A stretch of 64,000 nt of DNA from Streptomyces sp. NBC_00569 (GTDB lineage: Bacteria > Actinomycetota > Actinomycetes > Streptomycetales > Streptomycetaceae): positions 7,052,001 to 7,116,000 of the forward strand of contig NZ_CP107783.1 of the NCBI RefSeq assembly GCF_036345255.1, written 5' to 3'. Shown here piece after piece: positions 33,623 through 42,949 of the stretch. The notes beneath the pieces were generated by a model that saw only the letters and a list, made by a program, of their open reading frames with translations, did no database searches and was not told the origin of the DNA. The first letter of the stretch is position 1. The number at the start of each line of letters is the position of its first letter. Position numbers and translations under genes: made by a program.

Positions 33623-34803
33623 ACGGACTGCTCCACGGAGACGGGTGCGGGGACGGCGGCGAAGCGCCGCGGGGTGAAGGGGCGGGCCACTTCGGGGAGC
33701 TCGCCGGTGGCGAGCACGTGGGCCATGGAGTCGCCGGTGACCGGCGTGAGCAGCACGCCGTTGCGGTAGTGGCCGGTGGCGAGCAGCAGGCCCGGCAGTG
33801 CGCTAGGGCCGAGGATCGGGGCGTTGTCGGGGGAGCAGGGGCGCAGGCCCGCGCGGGTCTCCGTGAGCGGCAGCTCGGTGATGCCCGGCACCAGCTCGTG
33901 GGCGTCGCGCAGCAGCTCGTACACACCGCCGGCGGTGACCGTCGTGTCCCAGCCGAGCTCCTCGCTGGTGGCCCCGACGACGAGCTCGCCGTTGACCCGG
34001 GGCACCAGGTAGAGGTTGCCGCCGCGCACGACGGCGCGCACGGTGCGGCTCAGGAACGGCGCGTACACCTTCGGCACGGTCAGGCGCAGCACCTGCCCCT
34101 TCACCGGGCGCACCGGCGGCAGCACGTCGTCAGGGACCCCGGCGAGCCTGCCGCTGAGACTGCCGCCGGCGAGGACGACCTGGTCCGCTTCGAGCCCGGT
34201 GCCGTCGGCGAGGACCACGCCGCGCGCACCCTCGCGGACGACCGTCAGCCGCTCGGCCCACTGCCGGTGGAAGCGCACCCCGGCCAGCTCGCAGGCCGCG
34301 ACAAGGGCCTTCGCGAGGCGTCTCGGGTCGATCTGGTGGTCACCGTCGACACGCAGGCCGCCCCGCACGGACGGGGCCAGCATCGGTTCGAGGCGCCGGC
34401 ACTCACGGCCCGACAGCCACTCCGAGTCCAGGCCCGACTTGCGCTGCAGGGCGTGCAGTTCCCGAAGGTGCGCTCGGTCGTCCGAGTCGAGCGCGACGGC
34501 GAGCGTGCCGCACGCGCGGTAGCCGAGGTCGAGCCCGGTGGCCTCGGAGAGCTCGGCCGCGAACGCCGGATAGCGGCGCGCGGACTCCACGTTGAGGCCG
34601 AGGAGGGTCTGTTCGGCCTCTCCGTAGTGCAGTTCGGTGACGGCGGCCAGCATCCCGGCCGCCACCTGAGCGGCCCCGCCGCCCGGTTCGGGGTCCACGA
34701 CAGCGGTGCGCAGCCCGCGCTGCGCGGCCCGCCACGCGGTGACGAGACCGATGATCCCGCCGCCCACGACCAGGACGTCGGAGCCTTCTGAAGTACGCGA
34801 CAT
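33619..34803 (-). CDS. thiO: Glycine oxidase ThiO
   Basis: A 394-residue FAD enzyme of the DAO family: dinucleotide fold VVGGGIIGLVTAWRAAQRG near the N-terminus, GGGAAQVAAGML, a substrate-domain beta sheet, and the FAD-binding end ATGHYRNGVLLTPVTG. It oxidises glycine to dehydroglycine for thiazole formation. It is the first gene of the thiOSG operon, immediately downstream of the TPP riboswitch; the ATG follows a GAAGGGAGGGG purine stretch that is part of the riboswitch end, fitting control of translation initiation. Confidence 0.95.
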
Positions 34804-34816
34804 GGGCGTCCAGCCC

Positions 34817-34905
34817 CTCCCTTCGCCGGCATGACCCGGATCAGGTTCGTACGGTCGGAGGCCGTCCCAGCCTCCCTCTCAGCCCGGTACGTCCGGGCTC
34901 CCGCG
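34817..34905 (-). promoter_or_regulatory. TPP riboswitch (THI element)
   Basis: On the minus strand the leader of thiO holds the TPP aptamer: GGGCTGAGAGGG in the first arm, and ACCTGATCCGGGTCATGCCGGCGAAGGGA in pieces (ACCTGATC, GGGTCATGCC, GGCGAAGGGA) in the second. The 3' end of the aptamer runs into GGGAGGGG near the thiO start, so ligand binding probably hides the Shine-Dalgarno. A TAGGGT -10 box on the minus strand at 34923-34928 would start the leader. Confidence 0.95.
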
Positions 34906-34974
34906 AGTGCTTTACGGTGGTCACCCTAACCCCCTGAACCACTGCCCCGACGCCCAGTAAGGGAGCCCACCCGC

Positions 34975-35319
34975 ATGGCCCGCTCGCTCGACGGACTCGT
35001 CCTCGCCCCGGTCGCCGACCAGGCTCCAGGTCAGGTGGGTACGCGGACCCGGTTCACGTACCACGAGGAGGACGGCCGGATCTGGGCCGAGTACGCGGGC
35101 GGGGACGTGGTGCGCGGCCACCTCGTGGGCACCCGCGAGGGCGACCGGGTCGACTTCAGGTACGTACAGCTGAAGACGGACGCGACGACCTCCTCCGGGC
35201 ACTGTGTCTCGCTCGTCGTGGACCTTCCCGACGGGCGGGTGCGGCTGGACGAGACGTGGGAGTGGGAGTCGCAGGCGGGCAGCGGCACGAGCGTCGTCGA
35301 AGAGGTCCCCGGCGCCTGA
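34975..35319 (+). CDS. Conserved hypothetical protein, beta-rich (114 aa)
   Basis: A 114-residue soluble protein of alternating beta strands (TRFTYHEEDGRIWAEYAGGDVVRGHLVGTREG, VDFRYVQLKTD, VSLVVDLPDGRVRLDETWEWES). It resembles Streptomyces proteins sometimes labelled N-acetylglutamate synthase, but no GNAT acetyl-CoA motif (Q/RxxGxG/A) is present, so that label is not supported. The fold may be a small lipocalin-like or beta-barrel domain. It diverges from the thiOSG operon. Confidence 0.7.
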   Translation: MARSLDGLVLAPVADQAPGQVGTRTRFTYHEEDGRIWAEYAGGDVVRGHLVGTREGDRVDFRYVQLKTDATTSSGHCVSLVVDLPDGRVRLDETWEWESQAGSGTSVVEEVPGA

Positions 35320-35399
35320 CGGCGCGGACGCGGGCGGCTGCACCGGTCAAACCGGCGGCCGGTGTGGAAGACGTCACGGGACCGGAGTGACGCGGCCCG

Positions 35400-35429
35400 C
35401 TGACTGACTGAACGTCAGGTGCATATGGT
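35400..35429 (+). promoter_or_regulatory. Candidate promoter of the ferredoxin reductase-like gene
   Basis: CTGACT (35400-35405) and TATGGT (35424-35429) are 18 bp apart; the GTG start at 35436 is 6 bp after the -10 box and no Shine-Dalgarno is present, so the transcript would be leaderless. Confidence 0.45.
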
Positions 35430-35435
35430 GATCCG

Positions 35436-36671
35436 GTGAGCGAGCAGACCCAGAACCAGGCACCGGTGCCCCAGGCAGGGCGGCACGTCGTCATCGTCGG
35501 CGCCGGGATGGCGGGGGTCCAGACCGCCGTGGCCCTGCGCGAACAGGGCTTCACCGGCGCCGTCACGCTGATCGGCGCCGAACCCCACCAGCCGTACGAC
35601 CGGCCCCCGCTGTCCAAGGCCGTCCTCCTCGGCAAGGCCGAGGGTTCCGCCTTCGACGTCGACTTCGAAGCACTCGACATCACGCTCGAACTGGGCCGCG
35701 AGGTCACCGGCGTACGCCCCGCCGAGCACACCCTCGACACCGCCACCGGACCCGCCCCCTACGACGTCCTCGTCCTCGCGACCGGCGCCGAACCCGTCAG
35801 GCTGCCCGGCACGGAGGCCATCCCCGGTGTCCATCTGCTGCGCACGCTCGACGACGCCGAACGCCTGCGCCCCGTCCTCGCCGCGCAGCGCGACATCGTC
35901 GTCGTGGGCGCGGGCTGGATCGGCGCCGAGTTCGCCACCGCGGCCCGTGAGGCGGGATGCGCGGTCACCGTCGTCGAGGCGGCCGAGCGGCCGCTCGCCG
36001 GGGCGCTGCCCGAGGAGGTCGCCGCCCCCATGGCCGCCTGGTACGCGGACGCCGGGGCGGAACTGCGCACCCACGCGCGCGTGGAGCACATCGAACCCGG
36101 TGCCGTCCTCCTCGACGACGGCACCCGGGTGCCCGCCGGAGCGGTGGTCGTCGGCATCGGGGCCCGCCCCGCCACCGGCTGGCTCACCGGCTCCGGCATC
36201 ACCCTCGGCGTCCACCGCGAGGTCGTGGCGGACGACGGCCTGCGCACCTCCGAGCCCGATGTGTACGCAGTCGGTGACTGCTCGTCCTTCCCTTCCGGCC
36301 GGTACGGCGAGCGCCTGATGGTCCACCACTGGGACAACGCCCTCCAGGGCCCCCGCACGGTCGCCGCCAACATCATCGGCGAGACCCCGGCGACGTACGA
36401 CCCCGTGCCGTACTTCTGGTCGGAGCAGTTCGGCCGCTTCGTGCAGTACGCCGGACATCACGCGGCCGCCGACACCACCGTGTGGCGCGGCGACCCGCAG
36501 GGCGCGTCCTGGAGCGTGTGCTGGCTGCGCGAGAGCCGTCTCGTCGGCGTCCTCGCCGTGGGCCGCCCGCGCGACCTGGCACAGGGGCGCAAGCTCATCG
36601 AGTCGGGCGTCCCGCTGGACCCGCAGGTCATCAGCGATCCGGCCCGTCCCCTGAAGGCCGCCGTCTTGTAA
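35436..36671 (+). CDS. NAD(P)/FAD-dependent oxidoreductase, ferredoxin reductase-like
   Basis: A 411-residue two-dinucleotide-domain flavoprotein of the putidaredoxin/rhodocoxin reductase type. FAD motif VVIVGAGMAGVQTAVALREQG at residue 12 onward, YDRPPLSK, ATGAEP, the NAD motif IVVVGAGWIGAEFATAAREAG near 150, YAVGDCSSFPSGRYGE, and the C-terminal dimerisation domain with YFWSEQFGRFVQYAG. It passes electrons from NAD(P)H to a ferredoxin, perhaps for a cytochrome P450; no ferredoxin or P450 is adjacent. Ends before a strong terminator. Confidence 0.9.
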   Translation: MSEQTQNQAPVPQAGRHVVIVGAGMAGVQTAVALREQGFTGAVTLIGAEPHQPYDRPPLSKAVLLGKAEGSAFDVDFEALDITLELGREVTGVRPAEHTLDTATGPAPYDVLVLATGAEPVRLPGTEAIPGVHLLRTLDDAERLRPVLAAQRDIVVVGAGWIGAEFATAAREAGCAVTVVEAAERPLAGALPEEVAAPMAAWYADAGAELRTHARVEHIEPGAVLLDDGTRVPAGAVVVGIGARPATGWLTGSGITLGVHREVVADDGLRTSEPDVYAVGDCSSFPSGRYGERLMVHHWDNALQGPRTVAANIIGETPATYDPVPYFWSEQFGRFVQYAGHHAAADTTVWRGDPQGASWSVCWLRESRLVGVLAVGRPRDLAQGRKLIESGVPLDPQVISDPARPLKAAVL

Positions 36672-36673
36672 CC

Positions 36674-36698
36674 GCCCCCCGCGCGGGCGGGGGCCTTT
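36674..36698 (+). terminator. Terminator after the reductase gene
   Basis: GCCCCCCGC / GCGGGGGC-type stem followed by CTTTTG directly after the stop codon at 36671. A classic intrinsic terminator with a T-run. Confidence 0.85.
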
Positions 36699-36746
36699 TG
36701 CGCGGTCGCGTTTCCCACTGTCAGTCCGGGATGGCAGGCTTGTCCT

Positions 36747-37112
36747 GTGACCGAGATTGACGCAAAGATCGATGCTCTCGTCCCCGAGTGGCTCACCCTT
36801 CCCGACATCGCCGAGCAGTTCGGCGTGGAGGTGACGCGTGTGCGGCAGCTGGTGAAGGAAGGCCAGGTGATCGCCGTACGCCGCGGTGAGAACAGGGCGC
36901 TGCACGTGCCCGCCGCCTTCATCGACGGCGACAAGGTCGTCAAGGGCCTCACCGGGACGCTGACCCTGCTCAGGGACGACGGCTTCAACGACGAAGAGAT
37001 GCTCGAATGGCTCTTCACCCCCGACCCGACCCTGCCGGGCACCCCCGCGCAGGCGCTGAGCGAGAATCGTGGCACGGAGGTGAAGCGCCGCGCCCAGGCG
37101 CTCGCCGTCTGA
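36747..37112 (+). CDS. Rv2175c family DNA-binding protein
   Basis: A 121-residue protein with an N-terminal winged helix-turn-helix (WLTLPDIAEQFGVEVTRVRQLVKEGQVIAVRRGENRALHVPAAFI) and a short C-terminal helical domain (EMLEWLFTPDPTLPGTPAQAL). The mycobacterial relative Rv2175c binds DNA and is phosphorylated on its N-terminal Thr by kinase PknL, which abolishes binding. The sequence here starts TEIDAKID, with a Thr right after the start. The PASTA kinase gene is 4.2 kb away, and metF follows, as in mycobacteria. GTG start. Confidence 0.9.
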   Translation: MTEIDAKIDALVPEWLTLPDIAEQFGVEVTRVRQLVKEGQVIAVRRGENRALHVPAAFIDGDKVVKGLTGTLTLLRDDGFNDEEMLEWLFTPDPTLPGTPAQALSENRGTEVKRRAQALAV

Positions 37113-37183
37113 CCTGACAACCGTCCGGCGCGCGGGCCGCGCTCACCGCGGCCCGCGCGCCACCGACCACGGGGGACTCACCC

Positions 37184-37837
37184 ATGGCCATGGCCGCCAC
37201 ACAGCGCGCCCAGCTCGCCGACGCCCGGCTGTACCTGTGCACGGACGCCCGCAAGCGCCAGGGCGACCTCCCCGAGTTCCTCGACGCCGTCCTGGCGAAC
37301 GGCGTGGACATCGTGCAGCTGCGCGACAAGGGCATGGAGGCGGGCGAGGAGCTGGAGCACCTGGCCGTCCTCGCCGACGCCGCCGCGCGCCACGGCAAGC
37401 TGTTCGCGGTCAACGACCGGGCGGACGTCGCCCACGCCGCCGGCGCCGACGTCCTGCACCTGGGCCAGGGCGACCTGCCGGTCGCGGCCGCCCGCGCCAT
37501 CCTCGGCGAGGACGTCCTGATCGGCCGCTCCACGCACGCCGACACGGAGGCCGCCGCGGCCGCCGTCCAGGACGGCGTGGACTACTTCTGCACCGGCCCC
37601 TGCTGGCCGACCCCCACCAAGCCCGGCCGGTACGCGCCCGGCCTCGACCTGGTGCGCTACACGGCCTCGCTCGGCACGGACCGCCCCTGGTTCGCGATCG
37701 GCGGCATCGACGCGGGGAACCTGGACGAGGTGCTCGAAGCCGGTGCCCGCCGCGTCGTCGTCGTCCGTGCCATCACCGAGGCGGACGACCCGGGCGCGGC
37801 CGCGGCGGACTTCGCGAAGCGGCTGCGTACGGCCTGA
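37184..37837 (+). CDS. thiE: Thiamine-phosphate synthase
   Basis: A 217-residue TIM-barrel enzyme that joins hydroxymethylpyrimidine diphosphate with thiazole phosphate. Family blocks: [90 protein letters not shown]. It lies 2.4 kb from the thiOSG operon on the other strand and has no riboswitch of its own that I can see. An ATG two codons downstream (37190) is an alternative start. Confidence 0.95.
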   Translation: MAMAATQRAQLADARLYLCTDARKRQGDLPEFLDAVLANGVDIVQLRDKGMEAGEELEHLAVLADAAARHGKLFAVNDRADVAHAAGADVLHLGQGDLPVAAARAILGEDVLIGRSTHADTEAAAAAVQDGVDYFCTGPCWPTPTKPGRYAPGLDLVRYTASLGTDRPWFAIGGIDAGNLDEVLEAGARRVVVVRAITEADDPGAAAADFAKRLRTA

Positions 37838-37914
37838 CCCGCCCGGACGCGCTCGGCCAAGACGTGTGTCCGCAGGGTGGACGGGGATTAGGGAGAGGGC
37901 GCTCCCGTGGCTAA

Positions 37915-38844
<930 letters not shown>

Positions 38845-38891
38845 CCCGGCCGTATTCCACCAGGGGCGGCGGCCGTACGAGAGGGGCGTAC

Positions 38892-39734
38892 ATGGGCTGG
38901 ACGGTCCTCTACATCGCGTTCGGAATCGTCGCGTTGTGGCTGCTCGGTGAGGTACTGCTCCAGTACAAGGCGCGGCTGCGTTACCGGCTGCTCGCCTTCG
39001 TCGGGTTCGTGGGCGTCGTCCTCGGTGTGCTGATCCCGTCGGTGATCGTCATCGGGATCGGCGCCATCACGTTCGCCGTCGGCCAGACGTACGTGACGCT
39101 GTCGTTCCGCAGGGGCTTCTCCACGGGCTGGGCGCTCGGCGGGAACCCCGGCGCGAGCAAGCGGCGCAAGATCAAGGAGCCGGTCCACCAGGACCCGACC
39201 CTCGAGGTCTCCGACCTGGAGTACGAGTCCGACGCCCCGGACGCCCCCGACGCCCCGGAACCCGAGTCCGCGGCCGAGGCGACGTCGGTCTACGCGCCGC
39301 AGCCGATGCCCGACGACACCGGCCAGTACGGCGTCTACACCCCGGCCGCCGCACAGGCGGACTCCGCGGCGCAGGGGTACGCGTACGACGCGTACGCGGG
39401 CTACGACCAGCAGCAGTACGGCTACGACAACGGCCAGCAGCAGTACGCCGCCTACTCCGACCCGTACATCGGGACGCAGACCTACCCGGCGCAGCCCCAG
39501 TACGACGACGCGTACGGCACGGGACAGCAGTACGGCGATCCGTACGCGGCGGGCGGCTACGGCATGGAGACGCCGCCCGGCGGGGTCTGGGTGCCCCAGC
39601 AGCGCACCGGCGACGACCAGCACCAGCAGTACGGCGGCGAACTGCCCCCGGAGCAGCCCTACCCGTACGAGCAGAACGGCCAGGGCGGTTACGACGGCGG
39701 CTCCGGCTACAACGAGCAGCAGTACCGCTACTGA
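38892..39734 (+). CDS. Membrane protein with long Tyr/Gln/Gly-rich tail
   Basis: A 280-residue protein. Residues 1-75 contain three hydrophobic helices (WTVLYIAFGIVALWLLGEVLL, LLAFVGFVGVVLGVLIPSV, IVIGIGAITFAVGQTYVTL). After a basic hinge (SKRRKIKE) the remaining 190 residues are disordered: first acidic, then rich in Tyr, Gln, Gly, Ala and Pro with repeated QQYGYD, QQQYAAY and PQYDDAY units. No enzyme domain. The tail composition resembles prion-like low-complexity domains. Conserved in Streptomyces as hypothetical; function unknown. Converges with the CrtI-like gene with a 19-bp gap. Confidence 0.82.
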   Translation: MGWTVLYIAFGIVALWLLGEVLLQYKARLRYRLLAFVGFVGVVLGVLIPSVIVIGIGAITFAVGQTYVTLSFRRGFSTGWALGGNPGASKRRKIKEPVHQDPTLEVSDLEYESDAPDAPDAPEPESAAEATSVYAPQPMPDDTGQYGVYTPAAAQADSAAQGYAYDAYAGYDQQQYGYDNGQQQYAAYSDPYIGTQTYPAQPQYDDAYGTGQQYGDPYAAGGYGMETPPGGVWVPQQRTGDDQHQQYGGELPPEQPYPYEQNGQGGYDGGSGYNEQQYRY

Positions 39735-39753
39735 GCCCGGCGGGCGCCGCCCG

Positions 39754-41253
39754 TCACTGCGAGCCGCGGAAGTCCGGGCCCTCCACGATCAGCCCGGCCG
39801 CCAGCGCGCCCGACATCCCCGCGTGCGGCAGCCCGCCGCCCGGGTGCGACCAGCCGCCGACGGCGAACAGGCCCGGAACGAGTGTGCTGTTCGCCGGGTG
39901 CAGGAGCCGGCCGGAGGCCGCCGCCAGGGCCGGTGCGGGCACCGAACCGCCGTCCGCGCCCGTCGCGTCGGCGACGTCCGACGGCGTGCGGACCTCGTGC
40001 CACAGCAGACGGTCGCGCAGTCCTGGGACCGCCCGCCCGGCTGCCTCGACGACCCGCTCCACGTCCGCGTCCGTCACGCGCGCGCCGCGCGCCACCGTGA
40101 CCACCAGGGTCACCGCCTCATGGTCCGGGTCCGGCACCACCGAGGCGTCGTCGGGACGAAGCACCGTGACCGTGGGCCGCTCCGCCACCGCCGTGCCTCC
40201 GCCGAACAGTGACGCCAGTTCGGCTTCCCGGTCCGCGGCATGCACGACCGTCCGGTGCGGGGTGTCCCCGGGACGCGCGCCGCGCAGCGCCAGAAACACC
40301 GTCAGTCTGCTCGGCAGCGCCGACTGCGGCGCCACCGAGTCCTCGGCCCTGAGCGCCCGCCCCGGCAGCAGCGCGTCGAGGACGCCGGGCGCCACACCGG
40401 CGACCACGAAGTCGGCCTCCATGACCCGGCCTTCGGCCAGCTCCACGCCCGCCGCCCGGCCGTCCTTCTCCACGATCCGCGCCACCGGCGCGTCGAACTC
40501 GAACGCGACCTTCCGCTGAAGGCAGCGCTCGTACACGGCCCGCGCCAGCTCCCGCATCCCGCCGCGCACGGCCCAGGTGCCGAAGGTCTGCTCCATGTAC
40601 GGCAGCACGGCCGCGCTCGCCGGGGCCGTCCGCGGATCGAGGCCGGAGGCGAGCGCGTACTGCTCGAGGAGCGCGACGAGCCGCGGATCCCCGCTCAGCT
40701 CCAGGGCGGCGACCTCGGAGAGCGTCGTCGCCGACAGGTCCTTGCGCAGCATCCGGCGGCGCACCACCGCGGGGTACGGCTCGCGGTCCGCGAGGATCCG
40801 CCAGTTCGGCCACAGGGGCTCTTCGAGGAGCGGGCGCCGGGTGCGGTCCCAGGCCTCACGCGCCCGGTTCATGAACGCCGACCAGTGCGCGCCCGAGCCC
40901 TCGCCGAGCGACGCGTCCAGGGCGTCGGCGATGCCCGCGCGCCGCGCGTTCGGCAGGTCCACCGCCGTGCCGTCCGCGAAGACATGCCGCACGGCGGGCT
41001 CCACCTGGGTCAGCTCGACCGCGTCCTCCAGCGGTTGCTTGCCCGTCTTGATGAACAAGTCCCTGTAGACCGCGGGGAGTTGGAGCAGCCCCGGGCCCGT
41101 GTCGAACGAGAAGCCGTCCCGGGCGAAGCCGCCGAGCGCCCCGCCGTACGTCGACGTGCGCTCGTACACCGCCACCCGGTGGCCTGCCACGGCCAGCCGG
41201 GAAGCGGCCGCCATCGCGCCCATCCCGGCGCCGATCACCGCAATCCGTGCCAT
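39754..41253 (-). CDS. Phytoene desaturase-like FAD oxidoreductase
   Basis: A 499-residue CrtI/amine oxidase-like flavoprotein: FAD motif VIGAGMGAMAAASRLAVAGHRVAVYE at the start, the GGALGGFARDGFSFDTGPGLL block, and the C-terminal FAD segment GLFAVGGWSHPGGGLPHAGMSGALAAGLI. The first motif reads GAGMGA rather than GAGxGG but is still intact for FAD. No other carotenoid genes are nearby, so carotenoid desaturation is not implied; related stand-alone proteins are of unknown substrate. Confidence 0.88.
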   Translation of the reverse strand: MARIAVIGAGMGAMAAASRLAVAGHRVAVYERTSTYGGALGGFARDGFSFDTGPGLLQLPAVYRDLFIKTGKQPLEDAVELTQVEPAVRHVFADGTAVDLPNARRAGIADALDASLGEGSGAHWSAFMNRAREAWDRTRRPLLEEPLWPNWRILADREPYPAVVRRRMLRKDLSATTLSEVAALELSGDPRLVALLEQYALASGLDPRTAPASAAVLPYMEQTFGTWAVRGGMRELARAVYERCLQRKVAFEFDAPVARIVEKDGRAAGVELAEGRVMEADFVVAGVAPGVLDALLPGRALRAEDSVAPQSALPSRLTVFLALRGARPGDTPHRTVVHAADREAELASLFGGGTAVAERPTVTVLRPDDASVVPDPDHEAVTLVVTVARGARVTDADVERVVEAAGRAVPGLRDRLLWHEVRTPSDVADATGADGGSVPAPALAAASGRLLHPANSTLVPGLFAVGGWSHPGGGLPHAGMSGALAAGLIVEGPDFRGSQ

Positions 41254-41311
41254 GACGGCGACTTTATCCGCCCCCGCCGACCCCCCGCCGACAGCCCGGC
41301 CGGGCTGCGGA

Positions 41312-41926
41312 TCAGCCCGGCGGCGCCCCGGTCCGGTGGGCGATGCGCCTCTCCTCGCGCCGCTGCGCCCGGCGCCGCAGGAAGCGCCGGATCCGCGAGA
41401 TCAGGAAGTACAGCATGAGCAGCCCGAGGAGGAGCAGGACGGCGGCGATGATCGCGGCCGCTTCAGGATGGAATATGGCGAACGTGATGATTCCGGCGAC
41501 CCCGAGGTCCTCGGCGGAGCTCACGGCGAAGTTGCTGAAGGGCTCGGGCGAGGTGTTGATCGCCATCCGGGTCCCGGCCTTCACGGCGTGGCTGGCCAGC
41601 GCCGTCGACCCGCCGACCGCGCCCGCGGCCAGGTCGGACAGCGACCCGCTCTGGCCCGCGAGCAGGGCGCCGACGACGGCGCCCGACACCGGCCGGATCA
41701 CCGTGTGCGCGGTGTCCCAGACCGAGTCCACGTAGGGGATCTTGTCGGCGACGGCCTCGCACAGGAACAGCACGCCGGCGGCGATGAGCACGTCGGTGCG
41801 CTGGAGCGACTCGGGAACGTCGTCGGTCAGCCCGGTCGCGCCGAAGACACCGAGGAGGAGAACCACCGCGTACGCGTTGATCCCGCTCGCCCAGCCGCTG
41901 GTGAAGACCAGGGGGAGTACGGACAC
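41312..41926 (-). CDS. DUF4126 family membrane protein
   Basis: A 204-residue polytopic protein with about five hydrophobic segments: GWASGINAYAVVLLLGVFG, DVLIAAGVLFLCEAVADKI, a Gly/Ala-rich repeat (SGAVVGALLAGQSG and LAAGAVGGSTALASHAVKAG), and AAAIIAAVLLLLGLLMLYFL, then a basic tail (RRFLRRRAQRREERR). The internal Gly-rich duplication suggests a small transporter, but no substrate is known. GTG at 41926 is chosen; TACGAT on the minus strand (41934-41939) is 7 bp upstream, compatible with a leaderless mRNA. Confidence 0.82.
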   Translation of the reverse strand: MSVLPLVFTSGWASGINAYAVVLLLGVFGATGLTDDVPESLQRTDVLIAAGVLFLCEAVADKIPYVDSVWDTAHTVIRPVSGAVVGALLAGQSGSLSDLAAGAVGGSTALASHAVKAGTRMAINTSPEPFSNFAVSSAEDLGVAGIITFAIFHPEAAAIIAAVLLLLGLLMLYFLISRIRRFLRRRAQRREERRIAHRTGAPPG

Positions 41927-42305
41927 GGACGAGATCGTATCCAGTCGCGAAGTCCACGTGCTGGGCCTGAGCACCCAGGCCTGAGTATCCGTACCTAGTG
42001 CATGAGATGAGTAGCTGCGCGGATGGGGTCCGACCTGCGCGGACGGGAGAGTGGAGACACGGAAGGGGGCGCGGCGCCGGTACCGCCGACACGGGGCGGC
42101 GGAACAGCGCTTCGCCCCCTTGGCCGCACCTCCCGCCACAGCGGGGGGCGAGGCACGGGGGCCCGCACGACCGGCGGGCCCGCGTGGGGACACGGGGGAA
42201 CACGGGGACACGGGGGACGCGCCGGTCCGGTGAGGCCTGAGAGTTCGGGCCACGCCGGACCGGCGCTCTGTCGTCTCCGCCGTCTTCGCCCCCGTCCGGG
42301 GGCGG
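41927..42305. other. 379-bp gap without a convincing gene
   Basis: Between the DUF4126 start and the tetR stop, both on the minus strand, no reading frame has codon usage or homology that convinces me. The first 20 bp hold the DUF4126 promoter candidate. An interrupted repeat (GTGCTGGGCCTGAGCACCCAGG) lies around 41959-41980. The right part has a G-rich tandem repeat listed separately. Confidence 0.5.
42185..42219. repeat. Short G-rich imperfect tandem repeat
   Basis: About four copies of a GGGGACAC/GGGGAACAC unit occur in a row in the gap before the tetR gene. On the plus strand the G-runs could support a G-quadruplex, but no function can be assigned. Confidence 0.6.
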
Positions 42306-42914
42306 TCAGCGTCCGCCGGTCACGCGCCCCTGGAGCAGCCGTGACAGCGCCGCGTGGACGTCGTCCAGGGAGCGCTCCGGCTGGAAGGCCTGCCAGTCGA
42401 GGGCGGCCACGAGGACCATGCCGACCAGCGCGGCCGCCGTCAGCGGAATGTCGATCTCCTCGCTCAGCTCACCGCCCTCGACCGCGTCCCGCAGCACGTC
42501 CTCCACGACGGCGACGGCCTCCTGCCGGACCACCGCGAGCGTGGACTGCCAGGCGCGGTTCGTGCGCCACAGCTCGGCCACGTACAGCTGGGTGAAGGCC
42601 GGATAGCGGTCGATGAAGACGAGGCCGGCCCGGATCATCGCGTCGAGGGCGTCGATCTTGCTGCCGCCGCTCGCGGCCGTCTTCTCCGACGCCTCCCGCA
42701 GGGAGGCGGTGAGAAGCCCGACCCCGTGCCGGAGAAGCTCCTCGAAGAGGACCGACTTGCTGGCGAAGTTGTAGTAGACCGTGCCTTTCGCGACCCCGGC
42801 GCGCTCGGCGATCTCGTCGACCGTGGTGGCCGAGAAACCCTGTTCCGCGATGAGCGTGACCGCGGCCTCGTACAGCTTCTGCCGGGTGGCCTGGCGCCGT
42901 GTGCTGCTTTCCAT
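42306..42914 (-). CDS. TetR family transcriptional regulator
   Basis: A 202-residue repressor. The N-terminal HTH reads TRQKLYEAAVTLIAEQGFSATTVDEIAERAGVAKGTVYYNF in blocks typical of TetR, and the C-terminal ligand domain is helical. It follows the YhgE/Pip gene with a 35-bp gap, the last of an ABC ATPase - YhgE - TetR run. A palindrome ACTGAC-TG-GTCAGT in front of the ATPase gene (45887-45900) is the natural candidate operator. The ligand is unknown; toxic lipophilic compounds are usual for such clusters. Confidence 0.92.
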   Translation of the reverse strand: MESSTRRQATRQKLYEAAVTLIAEQGFSATTVDEIAERAGVAKGTVYYNFASKSVLFEELLRHGVGLLTASLREASEKTAASGGSKIDALDAMIRAGLVFIDRYPAFTQLYVAELWRTNRAWQSTLAVVRQEAVAVVEDVLRDAVEGGELSEEIDIPLTAAALVGMVLVAALDWQAFQPERSLDDVHAALSRLLQGRVTGGR

Positions 42915-42949
42915 GCCCCTGATTCTCACAGGCGGCGATGTGGGCGCGC

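Noticed and set aside
41998..42240. An 80-codon plus-strand frame in the gap before tetR
   Set aside because: Arg/Gly-rich composition, no RBS, and it covers the G-rich repeat; it is most likely chance.
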